Positions 7,971 through 16,357 of a DNA stretch of 64,000 nt are shown here, in pieces (positions within the stretch are counted from its first letter, which is position 1; each line of letters begins with the position of its first letter). Both the position numbers and the translations under genes were made by a program. The notes under the pieces were generated by a model. That model worked only from the letters and a program-made list of their open reading frames with translations. It did no database searches and was not told where the DNA came from. Origin of the DNA: DASQFQ01 sp963811595 (GTDB lineage Bacteria; Actinomycetota; Thermoleophilia; Solirubrobacterales; Solirubrobacteraceae); assembly GCA_963811595.1 (NCBI GenBank), contig CAWERW010000008.1, positions 62,001 to 126,000 on the forward strand, written 5' to 3'.

Positions 7971-8792
7971 GTGCCGGTCGAATGGACGCCCGCGGGCGAG
8001 TACGAGGACATCCGCTCCGAAGTGGCCGAGGGGATCGCCAAGATCACCATCAACCGCCCGGAGGTGCGCAACGCGTTCCGGCCCGAGACGCTGATCGAGA
8101 TCTCGGACGCGCTGGAGCGGGCGCGCGAGGACGGTGAGGTCGGCGTGATCGTGCTCACCGGCGAGGGACCGGACGCGTTCTGCTCCGGCGGCGACCAGCG
8201 CGTGCGCGGCGACACCGGCTACGTCGAGGGCGGCGCGAGCGTCGGGCGCTTCCACGTCACCGACCTCCACATCCAGATCCGGCGGCTGCCGAAGCCGGTC
8301 GTGGCGATGGTGGCCGGCTACGCGATCGGCGGCGGCCACGTGCTGCACCTCGTCTGCGACCTCACGATCGCCGCCGACAACGCGCGCTTCGGCCAGGTCG
8401 GGCCGAAGGTGGGCTCGTTCGACGGCGGCTTCGGCGCCTCGCTGCTCTCCTCGCTGGTGGGGCCGAAGAAGGCGAAGGAGTTCTGGCTGCTGTGCCGCCA
8501 GTACGACGCGCAGCAGGCACTCGAGATGGGGCTCGTCAACACCGTCGTGCCGCTCGAGCGGCTCGAGGAGGAGACCGTCCAGTGGTGCCGCGAGATGCTC
8601 GCGCTGTCGCCGTTCGCCCTGCGGCTGGTGAAGGCGAGCTTCCACGCGCACGAGGACGGCTTCGCGGGCATCCAGCAGCTCGCCCACGACGCCAACCTCC
8701 TCTTCTACGCCTCCGAGGAGGCCCAGGAGGGTCGCGAGGCCTACAAGCAGAAGCGCACGCCGGACTTCTCGGCGTTCCCGCGGCGGCCGTGA
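7971..8792 (+). CDS. menB: 1,4-Dihydroxy-2-naphthoyl-CoA synthase
   Basis: Crotonase-fold enzyme that closes the naphthoquinone ring from o-succinylbenzoyl-CoA. 273 residues from GTG 7971 (VPVEWTPAGEYEDIRSEV). Landmarks are INRPEVRNAFRPET, FCSGGDQRVRGDTGY (70-84), GYAIGGGHVLHLVCDLTIA, and GPKVGSFDGGFG of the MenB active site. The stop overlaps the menA GTG (GTGA), starting the menBAC run. Confidence 0.96.
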   Translation: MPVEWTPAGEYEDIRSEVAEGIAKITINRPEVRNAFRPETLIEISDALERAREDGEVGVIVLTGEGPDAFCSGGDQRVRGDTGYVEGGASVGRFHVTDLHIQIRRLPKPVVAMVAGYAIGGGHVLHLVCDLTIAADNARFGQVGPKVGSFDGGFGASLLSSLVGPKKAKEFWLLCRQYDAQQALEMGLVNTVVPLERLEEETVQWCREMLALSPFALRLVKASFHAHEDGFAGIQQLAHDANLLFYASEEAQEGREAYKQKRTPDFSAFPRRP

Positions 8793-9697
8793 GCTCGGAG
8801 CTGACCGTCGAGCGCCCGAGCGCCGTGCGGATCTGGGCGATGGCCGCGCGGCCGCGGACGCTGCCCGCCGCCGTGGCGCCGGTGCTCGTCGGCACCGCGC
8901 TCGCGGCCACCGAGGGAACGTTCAAGGTGCCGACGTTCGTGGCGGCGCTGCTGGGCGCGCTGTTCATCCAGGTCGGGACGAACCTCTCCAACGACTACTC
9001 CGACGCCCGCCGCGGCGCCGACACCGAGGACCGGCTGGGGCCCGTGCGGGTCACCGCCGGCGGGCTCGTCCCGCCGCGCCAGGTGCTGGTGGCGACCTAC
9101 GTGGCGTTCGGGCTCGCGGTGCTCGCGGGCTCGTACCTGATCGCGACCGCGGGCTGGGAGCTCCTGCTCGTGGGCGCCGCCTCGATCCTCGCCGGCGTGC
9201 TCTACACCGGCGGGCCGCGGCCGTACGGCTACGAGGGGCTCGGCGAGGTGTTCGTCTTCCTGTTCTTCGGCGTGGTCGCGGTGACGGGCTCGTACTTCGC
9301 GCAGGTCGAGCAGCTCGAGTGGGAGGCGCTCGTCCTGGCCGTGCCGGTCGGCTTGCTCGCCTCGGCGATCCTGGTCGTCAACAACGTGCGCGACCTCGAG
9401 ACCGACCGGCGCGCCGGCAAGCGCACGCTGGCGGTGCGGATGGGGCGCGAGCGCACGCGCGGGCTGTACGTCGGGATGGTGGCGGGCGCGTTCGTGACCG
9501 CGCAGCTGCCGTGGCTGCTCGGCGCGCTGTCGCCGTGGCTGCTGCTGGCGCTGCTGGCCGTCCCGCTGGCGCTCCCGGTGGTGCAGACCGTGCGGACCCG
9601 CTCGGACGGGCCGGCGCTGAACGGCGCGCTGGCGGGGACGGGGCAGCTCCAGCTCGCGTTCTGCCTCCTGCTCTCGGCGGGCATCCTGGCGAGCTGA
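8789..9697 (+). CDS. menA: 1,4-Dihydroxy-2-naphthoate polyprenyltransferase
   Basis: Attaches the polyprenyl tail to dihydroxynaphthoate in the membrane, giving demethylmenaquinol. 302 residues from GTG 8789, which overlaps the menB stop. The Asp-rich prenyl-diphosphate site is NDYSDARRGADTEDR (68-82), and the second is NNVRDLETDRRAGKRTLAVR. About eight hydrophobic segments are visible. It is coupled to menC by a TGATG overlap. Confidence 0.96.
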   Translation: MSSELTVERPSAVRIWAMAARPRTLPAAVAPVLVGTALAATEGTFKVPTFVAALLGALFIQVGTNLSNDYSDARRGADTEDRLGPVRVTAGGLVPPRQVLVATYVAFGLAVLAGSYLIATAGWELLLVGAASILAGVLYTGGPRPYGYEGLGEVFVFLFFGVVAVTGSYFAQVEQLEWEALVLAVPVGLLASAILVVNNVRDLETDRRAGKRTLAVRMGRERTRGLYVGMVAGAFVTAQLPWLLGALSPWLLLALLAVPLALPVVQTVRTRSDGPALNGALAGTGQLQLAFCLLLSAGILAS

Positions 9698-10713
9698 TGC
9701 AGCTCTCGGTCGAGGCGGCGACGATGGTCTTCCGCCGGCCGGTGACCGCGTCGTGGGGCACGCTCACCGAGCGCGAGCTGCTGCGCGTCCGGCTGGAGGC
9801 CGGCGACGGGCTCGCCGGCTTCGGGGAGGCGGCGCCGCTCGAGCCCTACGACGGCGTGCCGCTCGCGGCGGTGCGGGCCGCCCTCGACGCCTTCGCCGAG
9901 ATCGCGATCGGATGCGCCGAGGAGGAGTTGCTCGAGGCGTGCGCGGCCGAGCGCGACCTCGCGCCCGCGCTCGCCGCGGTCGATCTCGCGCTGTGGGACC
10001 TGGCGGGCAAGCGCGCCGGGCGGCCGGTGTCGCAGCTGATCTCGGTCGAGGCGGCGCGCTCGATCCCCGTCAACGCGACGATCGGGGCCGAGGACCGCGC
10101 GGGCGCCGCCGCGCAGGCGGCCGCCGCCGCCGAGGCGGACTTCGACACCGTCAAGGTCAAGGTCGGCGTCGGCGACGACGCGGGGCGGATCGCGGCGGTG
10201 CGGGCGGCGGTCGGGCCGCGGGTGGCGATCCGCGTCGACGCCAACGGCGCCTGGGAGGTCGACGAGGCGATCGCGGCGCTGCGCTCGCTCGCCCCGGCCG
10301 GCCTCGAGCTGGCCGAGGAGCCCGTCCACGGAGTCGAGCCGCTGCGCGCGGTGCGGGCCGAGGTCGACGTCCCGCTCGCGATGGACGAGACCGCGGCGCA
10401 GGAGGGCGCAGCCGGCTCGGGCGCGACCGACGCCGTGTGCCTCAAGATCGCGCGTTGCGGCGGGATCACCGGCGTGCTGCGCGACGCCGCCGAGGCGCGC
10501 ATCGCCGGCTCGGCGGTCTACCTCGCCTCGACCTACGACGGGCCGCTGGGGATCGCCGCCGCCGTCCATGCCGCGGCGGGCCTGACCGCAGGCGGCCCGC
10601 TGCCGGCTCACGGGCTCGCCACGCTGGCGGCGTTCGAGGACGCCGGCGAGCGGCTGCACGCCGTCCGCGGCGCGATCCGCGTCCCCCGCGAGCCCGGGCT
10701 GGGGGTCCCGTGA
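9697..10713 (+). CDS. menC: o-Succinylbenzoate synthase
   Basis: Enolase-superfamily dehydratase that makes o-succinylbenzoate. 338 residues. The catalytic pair is K153/K155 (TVKVKVG). Metal ligands are D181 (RVDANGAW), the Glu of LAEEPV (207/208) and D230 (AMDET). The second general base is K250 (CLKIARCGG). It follows menA with overlapping stop and start and overlaps the next gene by GTGA. Confidence 0.95.
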   Translation: MQLSVEAATMVFRRPVTASWGTLTERELLRVRLEAGDGLAGFGEAAPLEPYDGVPLAAVRAALDAFAEIAIGCAEEELLEACAAERDLAPALAAVDLALWDLAGKRAGRPVSQLISVEAARSIPVNATIGAEDRAGAAAQAAAAAEADFDTVKVKVGVGDDAGRIAAVRAAVGPRVAIRVDANGAWEVDEAIAALRSLAPAGLELAEEPVHGVEPLRAVRAEVDVPLAMDETAAQEGAAGSGATDAVCLKIARCGGITGVLRDAAEARIAGSAVYLASTYDGPLGIAAAVHAAAGLTAGGPLPAHGLATLAAFEDAGERLHAVRGAIRVPREPGLGVP

Positions 10714-11195
10714 CGGCGGTCACCACCTGGTACCTGGAGATGACCGACCCGTCGCAGCTGCGGGCGGCGCGGCCGGTCGACGGCTTCGAGGTCCGCCGGC
10801 TCGACCCGCCCGACCCGCAGCTCAGCCGCAGCCTCTACGAGCGCGTCGGCGAGCCGTGGCACTGGACGGACCGGCTCGGCTGGGGCTCGGCGCGCTGGCG
10901 CGCGCACCTCGCGCATGCGCAGACGTGGGTCGGCCACCTCGACGGCGAGCCCGTCGGCTACGCCGAGCTGGTGCGCGAGGGCGGCGACGTCGAGATCACC
11001 TCGTTCGGGCTGCTGCCGGGCTTCGCCGGGCGCGGCCTCGGCGGGGCGCTGCTCGCGCGCGCCACCCAGGAGGCGTGGGACGGCGGCGCCGAGCGGGTCT
11101 GGCTGCACACCTGCTCGCTCGACTCCCCCGCCGCGCTGCCTTCCTACGAGCGGCGCGGCTTTCGGCGCTACGCCGAGGAGACGGGCACGCGGTGA
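10710..11195 (+). CDS. GNAT family N-acetyltransferase
   Basis: 161 residues from GTG 10710. The acetyl-CoA loop is GLLPGFAGRGLGGALL, and the C-terminal strand is ALPSYERRGFRRY. It would acetylate an amine or a protein; the substrate is unknown. It is locked into the menBAC operon by a 4-bp overlap on each side, but no men function is implied by sequence. Confidence 0.88.
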   Translation: MTAVTTWYLEMTDPSQLRAARPVDGFEVRRLDPPDPQLSRSLYERVGEPWHWTDRLGWGSARWRAHLAHAQTWVGHLDGEPVGYAELVREGGDVEITSFGLLPGFAGRGLGGALLARATQEAWDGGAERVWLHTCSLDSPAALPSYERRGFRRYAEETGTR

Positions 11196-11551
11196 CCTGG
11201 GTCGTCGACGCGTCGAACGTGATCGGCTCGCGGCCGGACGGCTGGTGGCGCGACCGCGCGGGCGCCACGCGGCGGCTGGTGGCGGAGCTCGACGCCTTCG
11301 CGGCCGCGACCGGCGACCCGGTGGTGGTCGTGCTCGACGCCGGCGAGCCGCCCGCGGCCGAGCGCGCGGAGGTCGTGGTCGCCTCGCGCCGCGGCCGCGA
11401 CGCCGCGGACGACGAGATCGTCGCGCTGCTCGAGGACCGCGGCGCCGCCGGCGCCCGCGTGGTCACCTCGGACGCGGAGCTGGCCCGCCGGGTGCGCGCG
11501 CTTGGAGCGGAGGTCGAGGGGGCGGGAGCGTTCCGGCGGCGGCTCGACTGA
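11192..11551 (+). CDS. NYN-domain (YacP/PIN-like) RNA-binding or nuclease protein
   Basis: 119 residues from GTG 11192. A PIN-like core is visible: VVDASNVIGSRPDGWW with the first acidic residue, VVVVLDAGEPP, AADDEIVALLED, and VVTSDAELARRV. This Asp pattern matches NYN/YacP proteins, thought to be RNases or RNA binders. It is the last gene of the menB-led run. Its 3' end overlaps the opposite CWC gene by 89 bp. Confidence 0.8.
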   Translation: MTWVVDASNVIGSRPDGWWRDRAGATRRLVAELDAFAAATGDPVVVVLDAGEPPAAERAEVVVASRRGRDAADDEIVALLEDRGAAGARVVTSDAELARRVRALGAEVEGAGAFRRRLD

Positions 11552-11693
11552 GGCACTCCGGGCACAGGCAGCCGTCGTAGCTCGCGGCGAGCCGCGCCCG
11601 CGCGGCGTCGCCGAGCTCGACCTCCGCGCACCAGCACGAGCCCTCGGCGGCGCCGCAGCCGAACCTCCGCCCGCACGCGGCGCAGGCGCTCAT
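11463..11693 (-). CDS. Cysteine-rich CWC family small protein
   Basis: 76 residues. The Cys pattern C-x2-CGRRFGCG-x5-CWC followed by YDGCLCPECL matches the Cys_rich_CWC family, a zinc-ribbon-like fold of unknown role. The Pro/Arg-rich tail after the motif lies opposite the NYN gene. Its ATG overlaps the stop of the upstream GNAT gene (ATGA). Confidence 0.8.
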   Translation of the reverse strand: MSACAACGRRFGCGAAEGSCWCAEVELGDAARARLAASYDGCLCPECLSRAAAGTLPPPRPPLQARAPGGPAPRPR

Positions 11694-12523
11694 GCCGCGA
11701 AGTGGGTCACGCGGAAGTCGCTCACCGGGCGGAAGCCGATCCGCTGGTAGACCTTGTTCGGTCCGGGGCTCGAGAGGTCGGTGAACAGCACGACCCGCTC
11801 GACGCCGCGCGCGAGCGCGTCCGCCGCGCAGGCCGCGGTGATCGCGCCCGCGTAGCCGCGCCCGCGCCGCTCCGGCGGCGTGTAGACCGAGCCGATGCGA
11901 GCGGTGCCGGCCGCCGCGGCGTTGCGGCCGGCCAGCGCCACCCGCTCGCCGTCCTCCTCCCACAGCCACAGCCGCCCCTCCTCGATCTGCTGCCGCGCCC
12001 GCGCGTCGGTCTCGGCGGCGGGCAGCTCGAGCTCCGCGGCGAAGGCGGCGAACCAGGCCATGGCGAGCTCGAGCTCGGCGAGCGAGGCCGCGCGCGCCGC
12101 GCCGGGCGGCGGCGGGTCGGGCGGCACCAGCGTCCCGAGCGCGAACAGCCGCATCTCGAGATGCGTCTTCGCGCGCTCCCCCGTCGCCGCGGTCCACTCG
12201 GCGGCGAAGCGCTCGACGGTCTCGACGTCGCCGTTGATCCCCGGCACCTCGATCGCGGCGGCGCGGATCGCCGCCACGAGCTCGCCGGCGTCGGGCACGA
12301 CCGAGAGCAGGAAGTCGTAGGGCGGCGTGCGGCTGACCGCTCCGCGGACCTCGCCGTCCTCCTCGAGCCACCCGAACACCATCGGAGCGTCCGACCACCG
12401 GTGCCCGGCGCGGAGCGTGTCGATGATCGTCAGCCCCACCGTGTTCGCCGTGGGGTCGGCGCTCAGCAGCGGGACGACGCGCTCGGCGTAGGGCTCGACG
12501 TCGTCGCTGAACCTCCAGGGCAC
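11690..12523 (-). CDS. GNAT family N-acetyltransferase, two-part
   Basis: 277 residues. The C-terminal GNAT core is clear: IGSVYTPPERRGRGYAGAITAACA, then LFTDLSSPGPNKVYQRIGFRPV. The N-terminal half resembles the degenerate GNAT half of two-domain members. The substrate is unknown. It is upstream of the CWC gene by a 4-bp overlap and downstream of menH. Confidence 0.88.
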   Translation of the reverse strand: MPWRFSDDVEPYAERVVPLLSADPTANTVGLTIIDTLRAGHRWSDAPMVFGWLEEDGEVRGAVSRTPPYDFLLSVVPDAGELVAAIRAAAIEVPGINGDVETVERFAAEWTAATGERAKTHLEMRLFALGTLVPPDPPPPGAARAASLAELELAMAWFAAFAAELELPAAETDARARQQIEEGRLWLWEEDGERVALAGRNAAAAGTARIGSVYTPPERRGRGYAGAITAACAADALARGVERVVLFTDLSSPGPNKVYQRIGFRPVSDFRVTHFAA

Positions 12524-12527
12524 GCGC

Positions 12528-13199
12528 TCAGCCTATGGCCGCGGCGACGGCGGCGGGCGCCTCGAGGTGGACGGCGTGGCCCGCGCCCGCGACGACGACG
12601 ACCGGCGCGCCCATGCGCTCGGCGAGCGCGCGGAACTTCGCGTCGCGCTCCCCCACCACGAGCGTCACCGGCATCGTCAGCTCGGCCAGGCGGTCCCACA
12701 GCGGCGGCATGACGCCGGTGCCGAGGCCGCGCAGCTGCGCGGCGTGCTCGGCCGCGCTGCGGCGCAGCCGGTCGGCGTGCGCGGCGGCGGCGACCTCCGG
12801 CGGCTGGCCGGCGAACAGCGGCTGCGCCGCCCACTCGCGCGCGAACGCCTCGGCCCCGATCGCCTCGATCCGATCGGCGAGCGCCGTGTCGGCGTCGCGG
12901 CGGGCTGCGCGCTCCGCGGGGTCGGCGAGGCCGGGGCTGGCGGAGACCAGCACGAGCCGCGCGACGCGCTCCGGGATCCGCAGCGCGAGCGCCAGCGCGA
13001 GCCGGCCGCCCATCGAGTAGCCGGCGAGCGCGAAGGCGGGCGGCGCGAGCGCCTCGAGGCGGTCGAGCTCCGCCTCCCACGGCCCCGCGCCCAGGTCGGG
13101 GGCGAGCGCGCGGTAGCGTCCCGCCAGCTCGCGCACCACCGCCTCCCAGCTCGCGCCGGTCTGCGTGAAGCCGTGGAGGAGGACGAGGTCGCCGGGCAT
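12528..13199 (-). CDS. menH: Alpha/beta hydrolase, MenH-like (SHCHC synthase)
   Basis: 223 residues from ATG 13199. The fold signatures are LVLLHGFTQTGASW, the nucleophile S62 in GYSMGGRLAL, Asp in VVGERDAKF, and His in GAGHAVHLEAP. GFTQTG after the oxyanion His-Gly and the position beside menD point to 2-succinyl-6-hydroxy-2,4-cyclohexadiene-1-carboxylate synthase, which removes pyruvate from the MenD product. Its start is only 11 bp from the menD start on the other strand. Confidence 0.85.
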   Translation of the reverse strand: MPGDLVLLHGFTQTGASWEAVVRELAGRYRALAPDLGAGPWEAELDRLEALAPPAFALAGYSMGGRLALALALRIPERVARLVLVSASPGLADPAERAARRDADTALADRIEAIGAEAFAREWAAQPLFAGQPPEVAAAAHADRLRRSAAEHAAQLRGLGTGVMPPLWDRLAELTMPVTLVVGERDAKFRALAERMGAPVVVVAGAGHAVHLEAPAAVAAAIG

Positions 13200-13210
13200 C
13201 ACCCCAGACG

Positions 13211-14919
13211 ATGCCAGCCACGGACACGTACCTCGGCCTGCGCGCCTTCGCCGACGAGCTCGCCCGCTGCGGCCTGCGCGAGGCATGCACCTCCCCGGGC
13301 TCGCGCTCGACCCCGCTCGTGCTCTCGCTGGCGCGCGAGCCGCGCATCCGCGCGACCTCGCACATCGACGAGCGCTGCGGCGCGTTCTTCGCGCTCGGGC
13401 TCGCGAAGGCGACCGGCGTCCCGGCCGCGCTCGCCTGCACGTCCGGCACCGCCGCGGCGAACTACGCGCCCGCGGTCATCGAGGCCCACGAGGCGCGCGT
13501 GCCGCTGCTCGTGCTGACCGCCGACCGCCCGCCGGAGCTGCGCGAGCTCGGCGCCGGGCAGACGATCGACCAGGTCAAGCTCTACGGCAGCGCCGCCAAG
13601 TGGTACCTCGAGGTCGACGACCACCCGGCGACGCCCGAGCGCATGCGCTGGCTGCGCCAGCTCGCTTGCCGCGCGTTCTGGACCGCGACCGAGGGCCGCC
13701 CGGGGCCCGTGCACCTCAACTTCTCCTTCCGCGAGCCGCTCGTGCTCGACGCGCCGCTGCCCGGCGGGGAGCCGGGCGGCGGTGGGCGCGCCGGCGACCG
13801 GCCGTGGGTGACGCGGCCGCGCGCGCAGGTCACGCCCGCGCAGACGCTGCTCGACGGGCTGCGCGCGGCGATCGACGCCCACCCGCGCGGCGTCATCGTG
13901 GCCGGGCGCAGCGAACGCGATCCCGGGCTCGGCGAGGCGCTGGCCCGGCTGGCGGACGCGCTCGCGCTGCCGCTGCTGGCCGACCCGCTGTCGGGGGCGC
14001 GCCGCGGCGGGGCGGCGGTCGCGCACTACGACACGCTGCTGCGCGACCCGGAGTGGGCGGCCGCCCACGCGCCGGGGCTCGTGCTGCGCGTCGGGGACCT
14101 GCCGACCTCGAAGCCGCTGCGGCAGTGGCTGCACGGCCTCGACGGCGCGCTCCAGATCGCGTTCGACGCCGAGAACGCGTGGCAGGACCCGGCCGGCGCC
14201 GTCGGCGCGATCGTCGCCGCCGACCCGCGCGTGCTGACGCCGGAGGCGCCCCGGAGGGACCGCGAGTGGCTCGAGGAGTGGACGCGCGCCGACCGGACGG
14301 CGTCGGGCGCGATCGCGCACGCGCTCGGCGACGGGCTGTCCGAGCCGCGGGTCGCCGCGGAGCTCGGCGTCCGCCTCCCCCCGGCGCGACGCTCGTCGTG
14401 GCCTCGTCGATGCCGGTCCGCGACGTCGAGACGTTCTTCCCCGCCCGCGAGGCGCCCCCGCGGGTGCTCGCCAACCGCGGCGCCAACGGGATCGACGGCA
14501 CGGTCTCGACCGCCTTCGGGGTCGCCGCGACCGGCACGCCGACCGTGCTGCTGATCGGCGACGTCGCGCTCGCCCACGACGTCGGCGGGCTCCTCGCCGC
14601 CCGCCGCCTGGACCTGAACCTCACGATCGTGCTGCTCAACAACGACGGCGGCGGGATCTTCCACTTCCTGCCCGTCGAGCGCGAGGGCGCCGACTTCGAG
14701 CAACACGTCGCCACGCCGCACGGGCTCGACTTCGCCCACGCGGCGGCGCTGTACGGGCTCGCCCACGAGCGGGTGGAGACGCCGGAGGCGTTCCGCGCCG
14801 CGCTGGACGGCGCCGCCGCCACCACGATCATCGAGGTGCGGACCGATCGCGCCGAGAACGTCGAGCTCCACCGGCGCGTCGCGCAAGCCGTCATGCAGTC
14901 CGTCCGCGGCGGGACCTAG
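13211..14919 (+). pseudogene. menD: SEPHCHC synthase with one frameshift
   Basis: Thiamine-diphosphate enzyme that joins isochorismate and 2-oxoglutarate. The N-terminal frame runs from ATG 13211 (TYLGLRAFADEL, TSPGSRSTPLVLSLAREP) to LGVRLPP near 14382. Homology then continues in the next frame (GATLVVASSMPVRDVETFF, IGDVALAHDVGGL, VLLNNDGGGIFHFLP) to the stop at 14919. The break is in a run of six C at 14377-14382; a seventh C would give one frame of about 569 residues. Since menD is the only copy here in an otherwise intact pathway, a sequencing or assembly error is the simplest reading. Confidence 0.9.
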
Positions 14920-14930
14920 CGTCCTGAAGC

Positions 14931-15185
14931 GTGCAAGAGAGCCTGATCGACACCCCAGCGCCACCGCCACCTTCGCCCCGCGCGACCTCCAAGGGCATCG
15001 CCCCCGGCGACATCGTCCAGGTCGACAAGAAGGGCCGTCGCTTCTACGCGCTGGTCACCGAGCTCGACCAGCAGGAGTCCGGCCGCTTCGAGCTCTGCCT
15101 GCGCCCGCTCGACTCGCGGATCTCCTACCGGACCGCCACCGTGCGAGAGGTGACCGACGTGTGGCGGAAGGTTCGCAGGACGTAA
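14931..15185 (+). CDS. Small protein of unknown function, SH3-like
   Basis: 84 residues from GTG 14931. A Pro-rich N-terminus (TPAPPPPSPRATS) leads into a compact beta-rich segment (GDIVQVDKKGRRFYALVTELD, RISYRTATVREVTDVWRKV). This could be a small barrel, but no family is recognised. It follows menD by 11 bp and may be cotranscribed with it. Confidence 0.7.
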   Translation: MQESLIDTPAPPPPSPRATSKGIAPGDIVQVDKKGRRFYALVTELDQQESGRFELCLRPLDSRISYRTATVREVTDVWRKVRRT

Positions 15186-15196
15186 GCGCGATTCCG

Positions 15197-15202
15197 TAGG
15201 GT
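15197..15202 (+). promoter_or_regulatory. -10-like hexamer for the EgtB-like gene
   Basis: TAGGGT with an 8-nt gap to ATG 15211. Confidence 0.4.
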
Positions 15203-15210
15203 TTCGGCGG

Positions 15211-16338
15211 ATGGCCGTGGCCACCCACATCGCCGGAGCGCTCGAGGAGGCCCGCCGCCGGACGCTCGCGCTCGTCGCGCCGTTCTCCGACGCCGAGGTC
15301 GAGACCGCGCACTCGGCGCTGATGAGCCCGCTCGTCTGGGACCTCGCGCACATCGCCGCCTACGAGGACCTGTGGCTCGTGCACCGCTACGGCGGCGAGC
15401 CGCTCCTGCACCCCGAGCAGGCGGCGATGTACGACGCCTTCGAGACGCCGCGCGCGGTCCGCGGCGACCTCCCGCTCCTGGACCGCGACGAGGCGCTCGC
15501 CTACCTCGCCGACGTGCGCGAGCGCGCGCTGGGGATCCTCGACCGCCGCGGGCCCGGCGAGGTCCACGAGATGGTGCTCCAGCACGAGCTCCAGCACACG
15601 GAGACGATGCTGCAGGCGATCGAGCTCGCCCGGCTCCCCACGGCGCCCGGCCTCGCCGCCGCCCTCCGGCCTGCTGCCGGCACCGGCCTCGAGGCGATCG
15701 AGATCCCGGCCGGCCCGTTCGCGATGGGCGCGCCTGACGACCGCTTCGCGTTCGACAACGAGCGTCCCCGCCACATGGTCGACCTTCCGGCCTTCCGGAT
15801 CGGCCGCACCCCCATCACCAACGCGACGTTCCTCTGCTTCGTCGAGGGCGGCGGCTACCAGCGCCGCGAGTGGTGGTCGGACGAGGGCTGGGCCTGGAAG
15901 GAGGAGTACGACATCACGCACCCCCAAGGCTGGGCCGCCGGGCCCGAGGGGTGGCGGCAGTGGCGCATCGACGGCTGGTCGCCGCTGCACCCTCAGGAGC
16001 CGGTGGTCCACATCGCCTGGTTCGAGGCCGACGCCTTCGCCAGAGCCCACGCAGCCCGGCTCCCGACCGAGGCCGAGTGGGAGAAGGCGGCGACCTGGAC
16101 CCAGGAGACGCAAGGTGGCGTGTGGGAATGGACCGCGACCGAGTTCGACGGCTACCCGGGCTTCCGCCCGCATCCCTACCGCGAGTACTCCGAGGTCTTC
16201 TTCCGCGAGGGCTACTACGTCCTGCGCGGCGGCTCGTACGCCAGCCACCCGCGCGTCGTCACGCGCACGTTCCGCAACTGGGACCTCCCCCAGCGGCGCC
16301 AGATCTTCTCCGGCGTGCGGCTGGCGTGGGATGCGTGA
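15211..16338 (+). CDS. egtB: Ergothioneine synthase EgtB-like (DinB + sulfatase-modifying fold)
   Basis: EgtB is an iron enzyme joining gamma-glutamylcysteine or cysteine to trimethylhistidine with O2. 375 residues. The DinB half carries H47 (WDLAHIAAYEDLW) and H125/H129 (QHELQHTETM), the iron-binding set. The second half has the FGE fold (IEIPAGPFAMGA, RIGRTPITNATFL, RLPTEAEWEKAATW, VLRGGSYASHPRV, TFRNWDLPQRRQIFSGVRLA). About 45-55 residues that usually lie between WEKAATW and GxVWEWT seem to be missing near residue 300; the join here is TQETQGGVWEWT. No egtD or egtC is nearby, so activity is uncertain. Confidence 0.82.
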   Translation: MAVATHIAGALEEARRRTLALVAPFSDAEVETAHSALMSPLVWDLAHIAAYEDLWLVHRYGGEPLLHPEQAAMYDAFETPRAVRGDLPLLDRDEALAYLADVRERALGILDRRGPGEVHEMVLQHELQHTETMLQAIELARLPTAPGLAAALRPAAGTGLEAIEIPAGPFAMGAPDDRFAFDNERPRHMVDLPAFRIGRTPITNATFLCFVEGGGYQRREWWSDEGWAWKEEYDITHPQGWAAGPEGWRQWRIDGWSPLHPQEPVVHIAWFEADAFARAHAARLPTEAEWEKAATWTQETQGGVWEWTATEFDGYPGFRPHPYREYSEVFFREGYYVLRGGSYASHPRVVTRTFRNWDLPQRRQIFSGVRLAWDA

Positions 16339-16345
16339 CCTGACG

Positions 16346-16351
16346 TAGGGT
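16346..16351 (+). promoter_or_regulatory. -10-like hexamer for the LuxR gene
   Basis: TAGGGT with a 6-nt gap to ATG 16358, in the 19-bp gap after egtB. Confidence 0.4.
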
Positions 16352-16357
16352 CGCCAC

